Source of the DNA: Myxococcales bacterium
GTDB lineage: Bacteria; Myxococcota; Bradymonadia; UBA7976; UBA1532
Direction: 5' to 3'
Assembly (NCBI GenBank): GCA_020633515.1
Contig: JACKDM010000045.1
Location: forward strand, 1-40,763
Length of the DNA stretch: 40,763 nt
Positions 1 through 8,651 of this stretch are shown here, one piece after another. The first letter of the stretch is position 1. Each line of letters begins with the position of its first letter. The notes under the pieces are model-generated. The model did not search any database. It was not told the DNA's origin and was given only the letters and a program-made list of their open reading frames with translations. The position numbers and the translations under genes were made by a program.

Positions 1-81
1 GCACCGGGGCGTGGTCGGGTCTTGCGCTCGCCGGGCGGGTTGCGGCGAGATCCGGGGCAACTCGGACGCGGGGGGAGCTGG

Positions 82-2817
82 ATGCGATTCGTGGTGGCGG
101 CGCTCGTGGTGGTCGGCGCGCTGGGGTGCTCGGAGGACGCGCCCGTCGAGCGGCCCGATCCGCCGGTGGACGCGGGTTTGATGGGCGATGAGGGGTGCCG
201 GTCGGACTTCGAGTGCGGCGAGGGTGAGGTCTGCGTCGATCTGGCCTGTCGGGCGGGTGAGTGCAACCTGGAGCGGACCTGCGCGGCGGGTGAGGTGTGC
301 GACGAGGCGACGTTCACCTGTGCGCCGGTGCCCGACATGGGCGGTGACATGGGTCCGGGGCCGTGCCGCGGCGACGAGGCGTGCGACGAGGGCTTCTGCG
401 TCGAGGGCGCGTGTGTGGTCGCCGAGTGCATCGAGGACGATCACTGCGGGCCCGACGAGGTGTGCAACGCGCAGCGGCGGTGCGTGCCGCGGGTGGCGGC
501 GTGCATCGACGGCGACGGCGATGGGTATGGGATCGGGATGGCGTGCCTCGGCTTCGACTGCGACGACGGCGACCCGGGCGTCAACCCGGGCGTGGTCGAG
601 GGCGACGCGCTCTGCGACAACGAGGTCGACGAGGACTGTAGCGGCACCCCGGCGGTGTGCGGGGAGCTGGATCGCGACGGCGATGGCTTCACCGATCGGG
701 GCGGTGACTGCGATGACATGAACCCGGCGGTGAACCCGGGCACGGCCGAGGTGCCGTACAACGGGGTCGACGACGACTGCGACGCGGCGACGCGCGACGA
801 GGACGTCGACGGTGATGGCTACCGGGCGCTGGCGGTGGGCGGCGATGACTGCGACGACATGGCGGCGACGATCCACCCCGACGCGCGGGACATCGCGGGC
901 AATGGGATCGACGAGGACTGCGATGGCATGGATCGGGTGCCGTCGGGCGACGACGTCGACGGTGATGGCTTCAGCGAGATCGACGGTGACTGCGACGACG
1001 AGGAGCCGGCGGTCAACCCGGATGCCTTCGAGGTGCCGTACAACGGGCGCGACGATGACTGCGACGCGGCGACGCGCGACAACGATCTGGACGGCGATGG
1101 CTTCCCCTCCCCCGCCGACTGCGACGACGCCGACGCGCGGGTGAGCCCGGGCGCGGTGGAGACCTACTACAACGGGCAGGACGACGACTGCGACCCGGCG
1201 ACGGTCGATGGCGACGCCGACGGGGATGGCTACCGGGCGCTGGCGGTGGGCGGCGATGACTGCAACGACGAGTCGGCGGCGGTCAACCCGGGGCGGCCGG
1301 AGGAGAACTACAACGGCAACGACGACGACTGCGACCCGGCGACACCCGATGACGACCTCGACGGCGATGGCTTCGCGCGGCGGGAGGACTGCGACGACAG
1401 CGATCCGCGGCGCAACCCGGGGCAGGTGGAGAACGCGGCGGTCAACTGCGACAACGGGCTCGACGAGGACTGCCGGGCGGGCGACGCGGTCTGCAACGCC
1501 GACGACGTGGATCTCGATCAGGACGGGGTGCCCAACGACGAGGACTGCGCGCCGGTCGATCCGGCGATCCCGGGCGCGGTGGAGATCGAGGGCAACGGGC
1601 TCGACGACGACTGCGATCCGGCGACGCCCGACGTGCCGCTGCCGTGTGCGGACGATCCCTTCGACGTGATGGGTCCCAACGAGACGCCGGAGGACGCGAC
1701 GGGGGTGGAGGATGGCAACCGGACCGGGGTGCAGTACGGCGGGCTGGTGATCTGTCGCGGGGACGATGACTGGTATCGGGTGGAGCTGGCGGCGGGGGAC
1801 GGGCTCGAGGTGGATCTGGGCTTCGAGCACGCGGCGGGGGATCTCGACATGGGGCTGTATCGGGTCGAGGGGGAGGCGCTGACCTTCATCGATGGCAGCG
1901 TCTCGACGTCGGACCGGGAGACGGTGTACCTGCGGCGCGCGGCGGCGGCGGGGACCTATCTGGTGCGGGTGTATGGCTACGATGGCGCGGCGGGGAGCTA
2001 TGACATGACGGTCAATGTCTTCGCGCAGTGCCGGGACGACGCCGAGGAGCCGGGCGGGGAGCACAACGACAGCATGGATGAGGCGGGGGTGTTTCCGCCA
2101 GTGGACGAGCGGCGGCAGATCTGTGACTTCGACGATGACTGGTATGCCTTCACGCTGCGGCAGGGGACGAACGCGCGGCTGGATCTGTACTTCACCCACG
2201 CCGACGGCGACCTCGATCTGGAGCTCTACAACGAGGCGGGGGTTCGGGTGGCGAGCTCGACGGGCACGAGCGACACCGAGCTGATCGAGGGGGAGATGGC
2301 CGCCGGCACGTATCGGGTGCGGGTCTTCGGCTATCGGGGGGCGACGGGCGCGTACTCGCTGTTCCGCACGACGGGCGAGACGGCGACGGTGCGGGTGGCG
2401 GACGGGGACGATCACCCGATCCCGGACTCGATGGGGGGCGTGCCGGGCGTGGTGGAGGTCGATCTGGCGGTGGCGGCGCCGGCGGGGGCGCTGGTGAGCC
2501 GGGTGACGGTCCGCGATCTGGTGGTGAGCCATGACTGGCTGCCCGATCTGGTGGTGACGGCCTTGTGGGATGGCGAGCCGGTGGTGGTGCTGTGGAACCG
2601 GCAGGGGGACGCGAACGGGGGGGATGGCGGGCTCGATGATGACTTCCTGCCGTTCACCGGGGATGACATCAACTTCGATTCGCGGGTCTATCGCGAGTTC
2701 GCCGGGCGGCCGGCGAACGGGGTGTTCACGTTGCGGGTCGAGGACTTCGCGGCGGAGGACACCGGGCGGGTGGAGAACCTGGAGATCGAGGTGGAGTATC
2801 TGGTGCCGTTCGAGTGA
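82..2817 (+). CDS. Secreted lipoprotein with MopE-like calcium-motif repeats, two PPC domains and a P-domain
   Basis: 911 aa. I chose the ATG at 82 because GGGGGAG lies just upstream and it starts a clean lipoprotein signal (hydrophobic stretch, then ALGC with Cys16). A TTG further upstream would put charged residues before the signal. After the signal comes a Cys-rich stretch (about 35-140), then eight repeats of the form DxDGDG...DCDD...NPG.E..NG.DDDCD (about 140-516). These match the putative metal-binding motif of the MopE family and resemble EF-hand-like calcium loops. Residues about 530-643 and 658-760 are two bacterial pre-peptidase C-terminal (PPC) domains, each with a DDDWY core. Residues about 771-911 resemble a proprotein-convertase P-domain. 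No protease catalytic domain is present, so this is likely a surface or matrix protein, not an enzyme. Function is inferred from domains only. Confidence 0.88.
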   Translation: MRFVVAALVVVGALGCSEDAPVERPDPPVDAGLMGDEGCRSDFECGEGEVCVDLACRAGECNLERTCAAGEVCDEATFTCAPVPDMGGDMGPGPCRGDEACDEGFCVEGACVVAECIEDDHCGPDEVCNAQRRCVPRVAACIDGDGDGYGIGMACLGFDCDDGDPGVNPGVVEGDALCDNEVDEDCSGTPAVCGELDRDGDGFTDRGGDCDDMNPAVNPGTAEVPYNGVDDDCDAATRDEDVDGDGYRALAVGGDDCDDMAATIHPDARDIAGNGIDEDCDGMDRVPSGDDVDGDGFSEIDGDCDDEEPAVNPDAFEVPYNGRDDDCDAATRDNDLDGDGFPSPADCDDADARVSPGAVETYYNGQDDDCDPATVDGDADGDGYRALAVGGDDCNDESAAVNPGRPEENYNGNDDDCDPATPDDDLDGDGFARREDCDDSDPRRNPGQVENAAVNCDNGLDEDCRAGDAVCNADDVDLDQDGVPNDEDCAPVDPAIPGAVEIEGNGLDDDCDPATPDVPLPCADDPFDVMGPNETPEDATGVEDGNRTGVQYGGLVICRGDDDWYRVELAAGDGLEVDLGFEHAAGDLDMGLYRVEGEALTFIDGSVSTSDRETVYLRRAAAAGTYLVRVYGYDGAAGSYDMTVNVFAQCRDDAEEPGGEHNDSMDEAGVFPPVDERRQICDFDDDWYAFTLRQGTNARLDLYFTHADGDLDLELYNEAGVRVASSTGTSDTELIEGEMAAGTYRVRVFGYRGATGAYSLFRTTGETATVRVADGDDHPIPDSMGGVPGVVEVDLAVAAPAGALVSRVTVRDLVVSHDWLPDLVVTALWDGEPVVVLWNRQGDANGGDGGLDDDFLPFTGDDINFDSRVYREFAGRPANGVFTLRVEDFAAEDTGRVENLEIEVEYLVPFE
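814..1263 (+). repeat. Duplicated 39-bp segment inside the MopE-like repeats
   Basis: The 39 bases at 814-852 recur exactly at 1225-1263 (coding DGYRALAVGGDDC). A second shared block, GAGGTGCCGTACAACGGG, occurs near 749 and again near 1030. Exact nucleotide identity between otherwise diverged repeat units points to recent copying or gene conversion within the array. Confidence 0.85.
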
Positions 2818-2835
2818 TCGGGTGAGACGATGGGT

Positions 2836-3390
2836 TCAGAGCAGCGAGAGCTGCTGTGCCTTCGAGGTGGGGCCGTAGCTCGGTTCGGGCGCGGGCGCGG
2901 GCGGCGGCGGGGGCGGGTCGGCGGCGGGGTGGCGGGGCGCGCGCTCGGCCGTCTCGCCGAGGACGTGGCGGCGCCACGCGAGCAGACCGCTGGCGCGGCG
3001 GCGGGCGGTGTCGGGGGCGAGCTTGCTCTGGTGGAAGAGGCGGTCGGTGAGCTCTTCGATGAGGGGCGGGTTCTGGCCGAGGAGGTCGGGGGCGACGATC
3101 TGGATGACGGGGCAGGCGTTGATGGCGCGGGCGTAGAGCTCGCGCTCGCGCTGGCTGCCTTTTTCGGCGTCGAGGATGCGTTCGCCGAGGGTGGTGAGGA
3201 TGGCTTCGTCGCCTTCGAGGTGGAGGAGCGCGAGGATGCGGGCGGCGTGCACGCGGTACTGGGTGTGGCGATGGGAGTAGCCGGTGAAGTCGGCGATGGC
3301 TTCGAGCGACTTCGCCCCGCGTGAGACGGCGTAGAGCACCCGGCGCACCGTGTCGAGGTCGTTGGCCTGCGGGATGTCGAGCGTCTGCAT
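2836..3390 (-). CDS. Stand-alone paralogue of the N-terminal domain of the AAA ATPase at 23 kb
   Basis: 184 aa; ATG at 3390 preceded by GGAGAC. It follows the oligopeptidase gene by about 16 nt on the same strand, so the two are probably co-transcribed. Residues 1-145 align along their length with residues 1-145 of the ATPase at 23026: both have DIPQA near the start, a central HAARIL, then IQ..A.DLL and TARRRAS.LL.WR. By eye roughly a third of positions are identical. The pattern fits one or two winged-helix-like units ending in an RRAS-xxxx-W motif. From memory this resembles a domain of unknown function found on restriction- and defence-type proteins (DUF7226-like; unverified). The C-terminus is a proline-rich tail with no counterpart in the ATPase. 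Function unknown; a DNA-binding or adaptor role is inference. Confidence 0.8.
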   Translation of the reverse strand: MQTLDIPQANDLDTVRRVLYAVSRGAKSLEAIADFTGYSHRHTQYRVHAARILALLHLEGDEAILTTLGERILDAEKGSQRERELYARAINACPVIQIVAPDLLGQNPPLIEELTDRLFHQSKLAPDTARRRASGLLAWRRHVLGETAERAPRHPAADPPPPPPAPAPEPSYGPTSKAQQLSLL

Positions 3391-3406
3391 CGGGGTCTCC
3401 TCGGGT

Positions 3407-5452
3407 TCAGGCGCCGGCGAGGCCGGCGCGCACGAAGAGGGCTTCGGGGTCGGGGGCGCGACCCATGAAGGCGGCGTAGAGCGCGGCGGGGTCGCGGCTG
3501 TCGCCGCGTTCGAGCACGTCGCGGCGGAACGCGAGGCCGACCTCGCGGCTGAAGAGGCCCTCGGCTTCGAAGCGGGTGAAGGCGTCGGCGTCGAGGACCT
3601 CGGCCCACTTGTAGCTGTAGTAGCCGGCGGCGTAGCCGACCGGGCTCGCGAAGAGATGGCTGAAGCCGGTGATCATGGCATAGTCGTCGGGCAGCGGGAT
3701 GGGTTCGAATCGCTGCGCGACGGCGCGGGCGTAGTCGATGGGATCACCGTCGGCGTCGGGGTCGTAGCGGCGGTGGAGCGCGAGGTCGACGGTGGCATAA
3801 CCGAGCTGGCGCATCATGGCATATCCGCCGCGGAAGGTGCGGGCGGCGACCATCTTGTCGAAGAGGTCGTCGGGGATGGCTTCGCCGGTCTCGTGGTGGC
3901 GGGCGAAGAGGTCGAGCGCCTCGCGGGCCCAGCACCAGTTCTCCATGATCTGGCTCGGCAGCTCGACGAAGTCCCAGGCGACGTTGGTGCCGGCGAGGCC
4001 GCGGATGGGGACGCGGGTGAGGAGGTGATGCAGCAGGTGGCCGAACTCGTGGAAGATCGTCTCGACCTCGAGGTGGCGCAGGAGCGCGGGGCGGTCCTTG
4101 CGGGCGGGGGTGAGGTTGGCGGAGATGGCGCCGATGTGGGGCAGGCCGCGGTCGGGGTCGCCGACGCGGAGCGGGCGCATCCAGGCGCCGCCGCGTTTGC
4201 CGGGGCGGGGCTCGAGGTCGACGTAGAAGACGCCGAGGCGGGTGCCATCGTCGTCGTCGAGCGCGAAGACCTGGACCGATGGGTGCCAGACCGGCCAGTC
4301 GGCGAGCGGGGTGATGGTGACGCCGTAGAGCTTGCCGACGAGGGCGTAGAGGCCGCGCTGCACGCGCTCGGCCTCGAAGTAGGGGCGGACCTCTTCTTCG
4401 TCGAGCGCGAAGCGGGCGCGGCGGAGCTTCTCGGCGTAGTACGCGAGGTCCCAGGGCGCGAGCGGGGGGGCGGCGTCGCCTTCGAGCTCGCGGCGGAAGG
4501 CTTCGAGCTCCTGGTGCTCGCGCTCGAACGCGGGGCGGGTGCGCTCGTCGAGGGCGCGCACGAAGGCGTCGGCGGCGTCGCCGCTCTTGACCATGCGGCT
4601 CTCGAGGAGCAGGTCGGCGATGTCGCGGTAGCCGAGGAGGCGGGCCTTCTCGGTGCGGAGCGCGACGACGCGGCGCACGAGCGGGCGGTTGTCGTGGGGG
4701 TCTTCGGCGGCGCGGGTGTTGAAGGCGCGGTAGAAGCGCTCGCGGGTGGCGGCGTCGTCGAGGTAGGTCATCAGCGGGGTGTAGCTCGGGCCGTGCAGCG
4801 TGAAGCGCCAGCCGGCGAGGCCCTTGGCTTCGGCGTCGGCGCGGGCGGCGGCGCGCACGCTGTCGGGGAGACCGGCGAGCATGGCTTCGTCGGTGGTGAC
4901 CCATTCGAAGGCATCGGTGGCGTCGACGACGTTCTGCGAGAAGCGGTTGGTCAGCTCGGCGAGCTCGATCTCGATGGCTTGCAGCCGCGCCTTGTCGGTG
5001 TCTTCGAGGTCGGCGCCGTGGCGGCGGAACTCGTCGACGGTGCGGTCGAGGAAGCGGGCGCGGGTCTCGTCGAGGGCGCGGGCGGCGTCGCTCTCGGCGA
5101 AGGCCTTGAGCGCGGCCCAGAGCGCGGCGTCGTGGGGGATGGCGGCGTAGAACGCGCTGACGCGGGGGTAGACGACGTTGTAGGCGGCGCGCAGGTCGGC
5201 GTCGCCGAGGAGGCCTTCGAGGTGCTCGACGAGGCCGAAGGCGAGCTCGAGCTCGGCGGTGGCGTCGTCGAGGGCGCCGAAGGTGGTCTCGTAGGTGAGC
5301 GGGCCGGCGCGTCTGCCGATGGTCTCGAGGCGGGATCGGGCGAGCGCGACGAGCGCGTCGACGGCGGGCTCGACGTGCTCGGGGCGGATGCGGTCGAAGG
5401 GGGGGCGCTCGCCGAGGGTGAGCAGCGGGTTGTCGGTGGGGGATGCGTTCAT
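3407..5452 (-). CDS. prlC: Oligopeptidase A-like M3 family zinc metallopeptidase
   Basis: 681 aa, the usual size for M3A peptidases (PrlC/OpdA, thimet oligopeptidase family), which cleave short peptides in the cytoplasm. The zinc motif HEFGH is at residues 468-472 and the third ligand Glu is about residue 497 in the FVELPSQIMENW segment. The N-terminus (LLTLGERPPFDRIRPEHVEPA) and the C-terminal Y-rich segment (SPVGYAAGYYSYKWAE) are also characteristic. No signal peptide. The ATG at 5452 gives a start typical of the family. It sits between the FHA-regulator gene upstream (71 nt) and the small winged-helix-like gene downstream (16 nt), all on the minus strand. Nothing looks broken. Confidence 0.95.
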   Translation of the reverse strand: MNASPTDNPLLTLGERPPFDRIRPEHVEPAVDALVALARSRLETIGRRAGPLTYETTFGALDDATAELELAFGLVEHLEGLLGDADLRAAYNVVYPRVSAFYAAIPHDAALWAALKAFAESDAARALDETRARFLDRTVDEFRRHGADLEDTDKARLQAIEIELAELTNRFSQNVVDATDAFEWVTTDEAMLAGLPDSVRAAARADAEAKGLAGWRFTLHGPSYTPLMTYLDDAATRERFYRAFNTRAAEDPHDNRPLVRRVVALRTEKARLLGYRDIADLLLESRMVKSGDAADAFVRALDERTRPAFEREHQELEAFRRELEGDAAPPLAPWDLAYYAEKLRRARFALDEEEVRPYFEAERVQRGLYALVGKLYGVTITPLADWPVWHPSVQVFALDDDDGTRLGVFYVDLEPRPGKRGGAWMRPLRVGDPDRGLPHIGAISANLTPARKDRPALLRHLEVETIFHEFGHLLHHLLTRVPIRGLAGTNVAWDFVELPSQIMENWCWAREALDLFARHHETGEAIPDDLFDKMVAARTFRGGYAMMRQLGYATVDLALHRRYDPDADGDPIDYARAVAQRFEPIPLPDDYAMITGFSHLFASPVGYAAGYYSYKWAEVLDADAFTRFEAEGLFSREVGLAFRRDVLERGDSRDPAALYAAFMGRAPDPEALFVRAGLAGA

Positions 5453-5523
5453 GGTCGGGGAGGATAGCCGGTGTCGCGGGCGAGATCACCCGTTGTGGCT
5501 GGTTGTCATGGGCGAGGGCGGTG

Positions 5524-6414
5524 TCACGCCTCGCGGGGGGACCACTCGACGGCGTCGAAGGCGAGGCGGAGCTGGCCGACGCCGGCGCGGCGCTCGATGA
5601 GGTCGTGTACGCCGTGGGCGCCGAGGCGGTGGCGGAGGCGGTGCACGTAGACGTCGACGGTGCGGGGGTCGATGCCGAGGGCGCGGGCGACGAGGTCGAC
5701 GTGGGTGAGGCCGCGGTCGGGGTCGTGGGCGGGGCGGGTGTCGTCGTCTTCGCGTTCGTGGGTGAGGAGCCACAAGAGGCGGTCGCAGCTCGCGGCGCGC
5801 AGGGTCTGCCAGCCGTCGGCGCGCTGCACGTCGACGCGGGGGCGCTCGAAGCTGCCGGTGACGAGGACGCGGACGCCGGAGCCGTCGAAGCCGAGCGCGG
5901 CGGTGCCGTCGAGCGCGGCGGGGAGCGCGAGGCGCCAGGGGGTGTCGGCGACGACGACGACGGCGCGGTCGTGGGTGGGGCGGGTGCCATCGGTGTCTTC
6001 GATGAGCCAGCCGCGGTCGCCGGCGTAGACGATGACTCGGGGGTCGTCGTTGGATGGCAGCCCGAGGACGCCGTCGATGGCGTCGACGCGGACGGGGCGG
6101 GCGAGGCTCTCGGCGAAGATGGCGGGCGGGTCGGCCGACATGAGCCACCAGCGGCGGCGGGGGTCGCCGAACGCGACGCTGTGGCCGAGCGCGAGCGGGA
6201 TGTCTTCGCCGGGGTCGATGCGCTGCTCCTGCACCCAGGTGCCGTTGCGGCTCGCGAGGTCGCGCACGGTCCATTGCCCGTCGCTCCATTGCATGACGGC
6301 GTGCTGCGCGGAGGCTCGGGGCTCGTCGAGGGCGACGTCGTTTCCCGTGTCGCGGCCGAAGGTGGTGCGCGCGCGGAGCGCGACCTCGCGGCCGGTCTTG
6401 GGCTGGGTGAGCAT
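5524..6414 (-). CDS. FHA-domain protein with C-terminal winged helix (putative transcriptional regulator)
   Basis: 296 aa from the ATG at 6414. Residues about 8-70 form a forkhead-associated domain with the conserved G20-R21, S35..H38 and N57-G58 positions; FHA domains bind phosphothreonine peptides. The middle (about 75-200) is unrecognised. The C-terminal 80 residues look like a winged-helix DNA-binding domain: helix LTHVDLVARALGI, then DPRTVDVYVHRLRHRLG, as in OmpR-type effector domains. The likely role is a regulator that reads Ser/Thr kinase signalling, but the partner kinase is not evident. No strong ribosome-binding site is visible before the ATG. The gene lies 31 nt downstream of the decayed WYL regulator. 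Confidence 0.82.
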   Translation of the reverse strand: MLTQPKTGREVALRARTTFGRDTGNDVALDEPRASAQHAVMQWSDGQWTVRDLASRNGTWVQEQRIDPGEDIPLALGHSVAFGDPRRRWWLMSADPPAIFAESLARPVRVDAIDGVLGLPSNDDPRVIVYAGDRGWLIEDTDGTRPTHDRAVVVVADTPWRLALPAALDGTAALGFDGSGVRVLVTGSFERPRVDVQRADGWQTLRAASCDRLLWLLTHEREDDDTRPAHDPDRGLTHVDLVARALGIDPRTVDVYVHRLRHRLGAHGVHDLIERRAGVGQLRLAFDAVEWSPREA

Positions 6415-6445
6415 GGGGCGAGTGTGGCGGCTCGGGGCCGTGGGA

Positions 6446-6952
6446 TCAACCGGGGCGGGCGGCGGCGGCGTCGAGTCGGGCGGCGACGGCGCGGAGCGCG
6501 GGGGCGAGCGCGGGCGGGTCGAGGAGGGTGAAGTCGACGCCGAGGAAGACGAGGTGGCCGATGAGGGTGGCTTCGTCGGGGGCGCCGACGGTGAGGGCGC
6601 AGCGGGTGTCGTCGATGGCTTCGATGACACCGAGCCAGCCGGGCACCCGGGCGCTGTTGTCTTCGGCGGAGCCGCTGAGTTCGACGCGGGCGCGGCAGGC
6701 ATAGGGCGCGACCTGCACCGCGCGGCCGATGTGCTCGGCGACGTCGCCGGGCAAGGCGCGGGGGTCGAAGCGGGGGCCGGCGGAGGCGTCGATGGCATAG
6801 CCGAGCGCGCGGAGGCGGTCGACGTCGCGGTGCACGGTGCGGGGGTCGACGTCGAGGCGGTCGGCGAGCTCGGCGCCGCTCCAGTCACGGCGGGTCTGGA
6901 GCAGCGCGAGGAGGCGGAGCAGGGGTGGCCGCGCCGCGGCTCGGCGGGGCGT
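6446..6952 (-). pseudogene. Decayed WYL/YafY-type regulator: HTH fused to the C-terminal WCX domain, no normal start codon
   Basis: The frame encodes a DeoR/HTH_11-type helix-turn-helix (LLRLLALLQTRRDWSGAEL, then LDVDPRTVHRDVDRLRALGY) followed almost at once by a typical WCX C-terminal domain (APYACRARVEL to LGVDFTLLDPPAL). The WYL ligand-sensing domain expected between them is missing: the sequence jumps from ALGYAIDA to PRFDPRALPG, which in the family lies at the end of the WYL domain. About 168 aa remain versus roughly 300 or more in the family. The frame stays open back to about 7024 but has no ATG, GTG or TTG before the HTH. The first normal start (GTG at 6835) would cut the HTH in two. 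An ACG at 6952 sits where a start would be expected. Probably a remnant; a minimal sensor-less regulator is the alternative. Confidence 0.65.
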
Positions 6953-7024
6953 GGGGAGGAGTTTAGTCGGGGGTCGCGGACAGGTTCGGTCCGCGATCGA
7001 GCGGGAGCGCCCGAAGGGGTGGGC

Positions 7025-8596
7025 TCAGCGATGGGTGCGCGCGCGGAGGTCTTCGAGGGCGGCGGCGGGGTCGCGGCCGGCGAGGCGGCCGTGGGCGAGG
7101 GCGGCGAGCGCGAGGTCGAGCCACCAGGCGCCGCCGGAGGCGAGCGAGAGGGGGAAGCGCTCGACGACGGCGGCCCAGGCGGTCGCGGGGGCTTCGCCGC
7201 CTTCGGCGAGGCGGCGGGCGAAGGCGAAGTAGGCCATGCCGCTCTCTTCTTCGGGCGCGCGGGGGGCGCCGAGCGGGCCCATGCGGTCGAGGGCGGGCAG
7301 GTGCGCGGGGTGGTCGAGCGCGACGGCGGCGAGCGCGGCGGTGCGGCGGTGGCGCTCGTCGAGCACGGCGAGCTTGCCGGTGACGAAGGTGAACCAGCGG
7401 TCGATGAGCCCGGCGGGCGCTTCGGGCGCGAGGTCGGCGGCGCGGGCGAGCGCGAGGAGGCCGAGGGCGCCGATGACGCTGATCGCGCCGGCGCCGCCAG
7501 GCATGCCGGGGTGGGCGACGAGGGGGGCGAGGCCGCGGTCGACGAGGGGGGCGAGCGCGGGGGCGAGGGCCTTGGGGCCGGCGGTGGCGACGAGGCGGGC
7601 GGCGATCTCGGCGGCGCGGTCGACGACGCCGGCGAGGCGGGCGGGGGTGTTCTTGGGGACCTTGTCGCAGCGATCGGCGAGCGCGGTGAGGTTGCGGGCG
7701 TCGGCGTCGGGATCGTTCGCGGCGCGGAGCGCGGTCCAGTCGGTGGGGGTGGCGGTCATGGGTCCTCCGGGGGGCGCGGGACCGGCGTGGGCGGCGGGCG
7801 CGGCGCGGTGGACGGGCTCGGCGGGGGTCGTAGGGTCGGCGTCTGCGGCGGCGGGCGTGGGGTCGAGGGCGTCGAGCACCGCGCGGTGGATCGGCGCGGC
7901 GGGGTCGAGGCGGGCGCGGAGGCGGTCGCGGAGCGCTTCGAGCCGGTCGGTGGCGAGCGCGAGCTGCGCGGCGGCGTCGCGGGCGGCGGGGTAGGGGCCG
8001 TCGAGGGCGGCGGCGAGGGCCTCGGTCCAGGCGGGCTCGGGCAGGTAGGGGGTGGCGGCGCCGCGGTCGGGGACGCGGAGCGGGGCCCAGCCGGCGAAGA
8101 GCGCGGCGAGGCGGGCGTGTTCGTCGGCGGCGATGAGGGCGCGAACGCGCGCGGCGCGGGCGGGGGGGTCGAGGAGGCTGAGCGCGAAGGCGAGCACGAA
8201 GCCGGCGTCGGGGGCGCGGGGGTCGGCGCGGTCGAAGATGGCGGCGCCGATCTCTTCGAGCGGGGTGCCGGCGGCGGCGAGGCGCTGCACGGCGGGCACG
8301 GCGGCGCTGGGGCCGCGGGCGATCTCGGCGATGAGCGCGTCGAGGGGGTCTGCGGGCGCGCGGAGCGCGGCGGCGCCGGTGGCGGTGGCGGCCCAGGTCT
8401 CGCTTTCGCCGGCGGGGAGGCGCACGACGAGGCCGCGTTGTTGGAGGGCGGCGAGCACGTCCATGAGGCCGGGGCTGCGGGGCACATCGCGGCTGGAGAG
8501 GCGGGTGGCGATGGCGTGCCAGCCGTGGCGGCCGCGGCCGGCGGCGACGATGTCGAGCACGGCGTGTTCGAGGGGGGTGAGGGGGATCTGGCTCAT
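7025..8596 (-). CDS. Unrecognised Ala/Pro-rich protein with possible N-terminal winged helix; perhaps two fused genes
   Basis: 523 aa from the ATG at 8596. I do not recognise a family. Residues 1-70 (MSQIPLTPLEHAVLDIVAAG, then VLAALQQRGLVVRLP) look like a winged helix. About 70-250 is Ala-rich helical sequence that may form repeats. About 250-278 is a Pro/Ala-rich linker. A second helical block follows from MTATPTDWTALRAANDPD at residue 280. That internal ATG (7759) has GGAGG four bases upstream, a better ribosome-binding site than any before 8596, so a separate 244-aa product starting there is possible. The gene sits in the minus-strand run between the 8652-9443 gene and the WYL remnant. Confidence 0.6.
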   Translation of the reverse strand: MSQIPLTPLEHAVLDIVAAGRGRHGWHAIATRLSSRDVPRSPGLMDVLAALQQRGLVVRLPAGESETWAATATGAAALRAPADPLDALIAEIARGPSAAVPAVQRLAAAGTPLEEIGAAIFDRADPRAPDAGFVLAFALSLLDPPARAARVRALIAADEHARLAALFAGWAPLRVPDRGAATPYLPEPAWTEALAAALDGPYPAARDAAAQLALATDRLEALRDRLRARLDPAAPIHRAVLDALDPTPAAADADPTTPAEPVHRAAPAAHAGPAPPGGPMTATPTDWTALRAANDPDADARNLTALADRCDKVPKNTPARLAGVVDRAAEIAARLVATAGPKALAPALAPLVDRGLAPLVAHPGMPGGAGAISVIGALGLLALARAADLAPEAPAGLIDRWFTFVTGKLAVLDERHRRTAALAAVALDHPAHLPALDRMGPLGAPRAPEEESGMAYFAFARRLAEGGEAPATAWAAVVERFPLSLASGGAWWLDLALAALAHGRLAGRDPAAALEDLRARTHR

Positions 8597-8651
8597 GGGG
8601 CGCAGTCTGGCGAGCGGGGATGCTGGCGGCAAGCGGGCGGGCGGGGGTTCA

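Noticed and set aside
3350..5467. Long plus-strand open frame over the oligopeptidase gene
   Set aside because: It is the antisense of prlC; composition is Gly/Val/Glu-rich with no family features, while the minus strand has the full M3 peptidase motifs.
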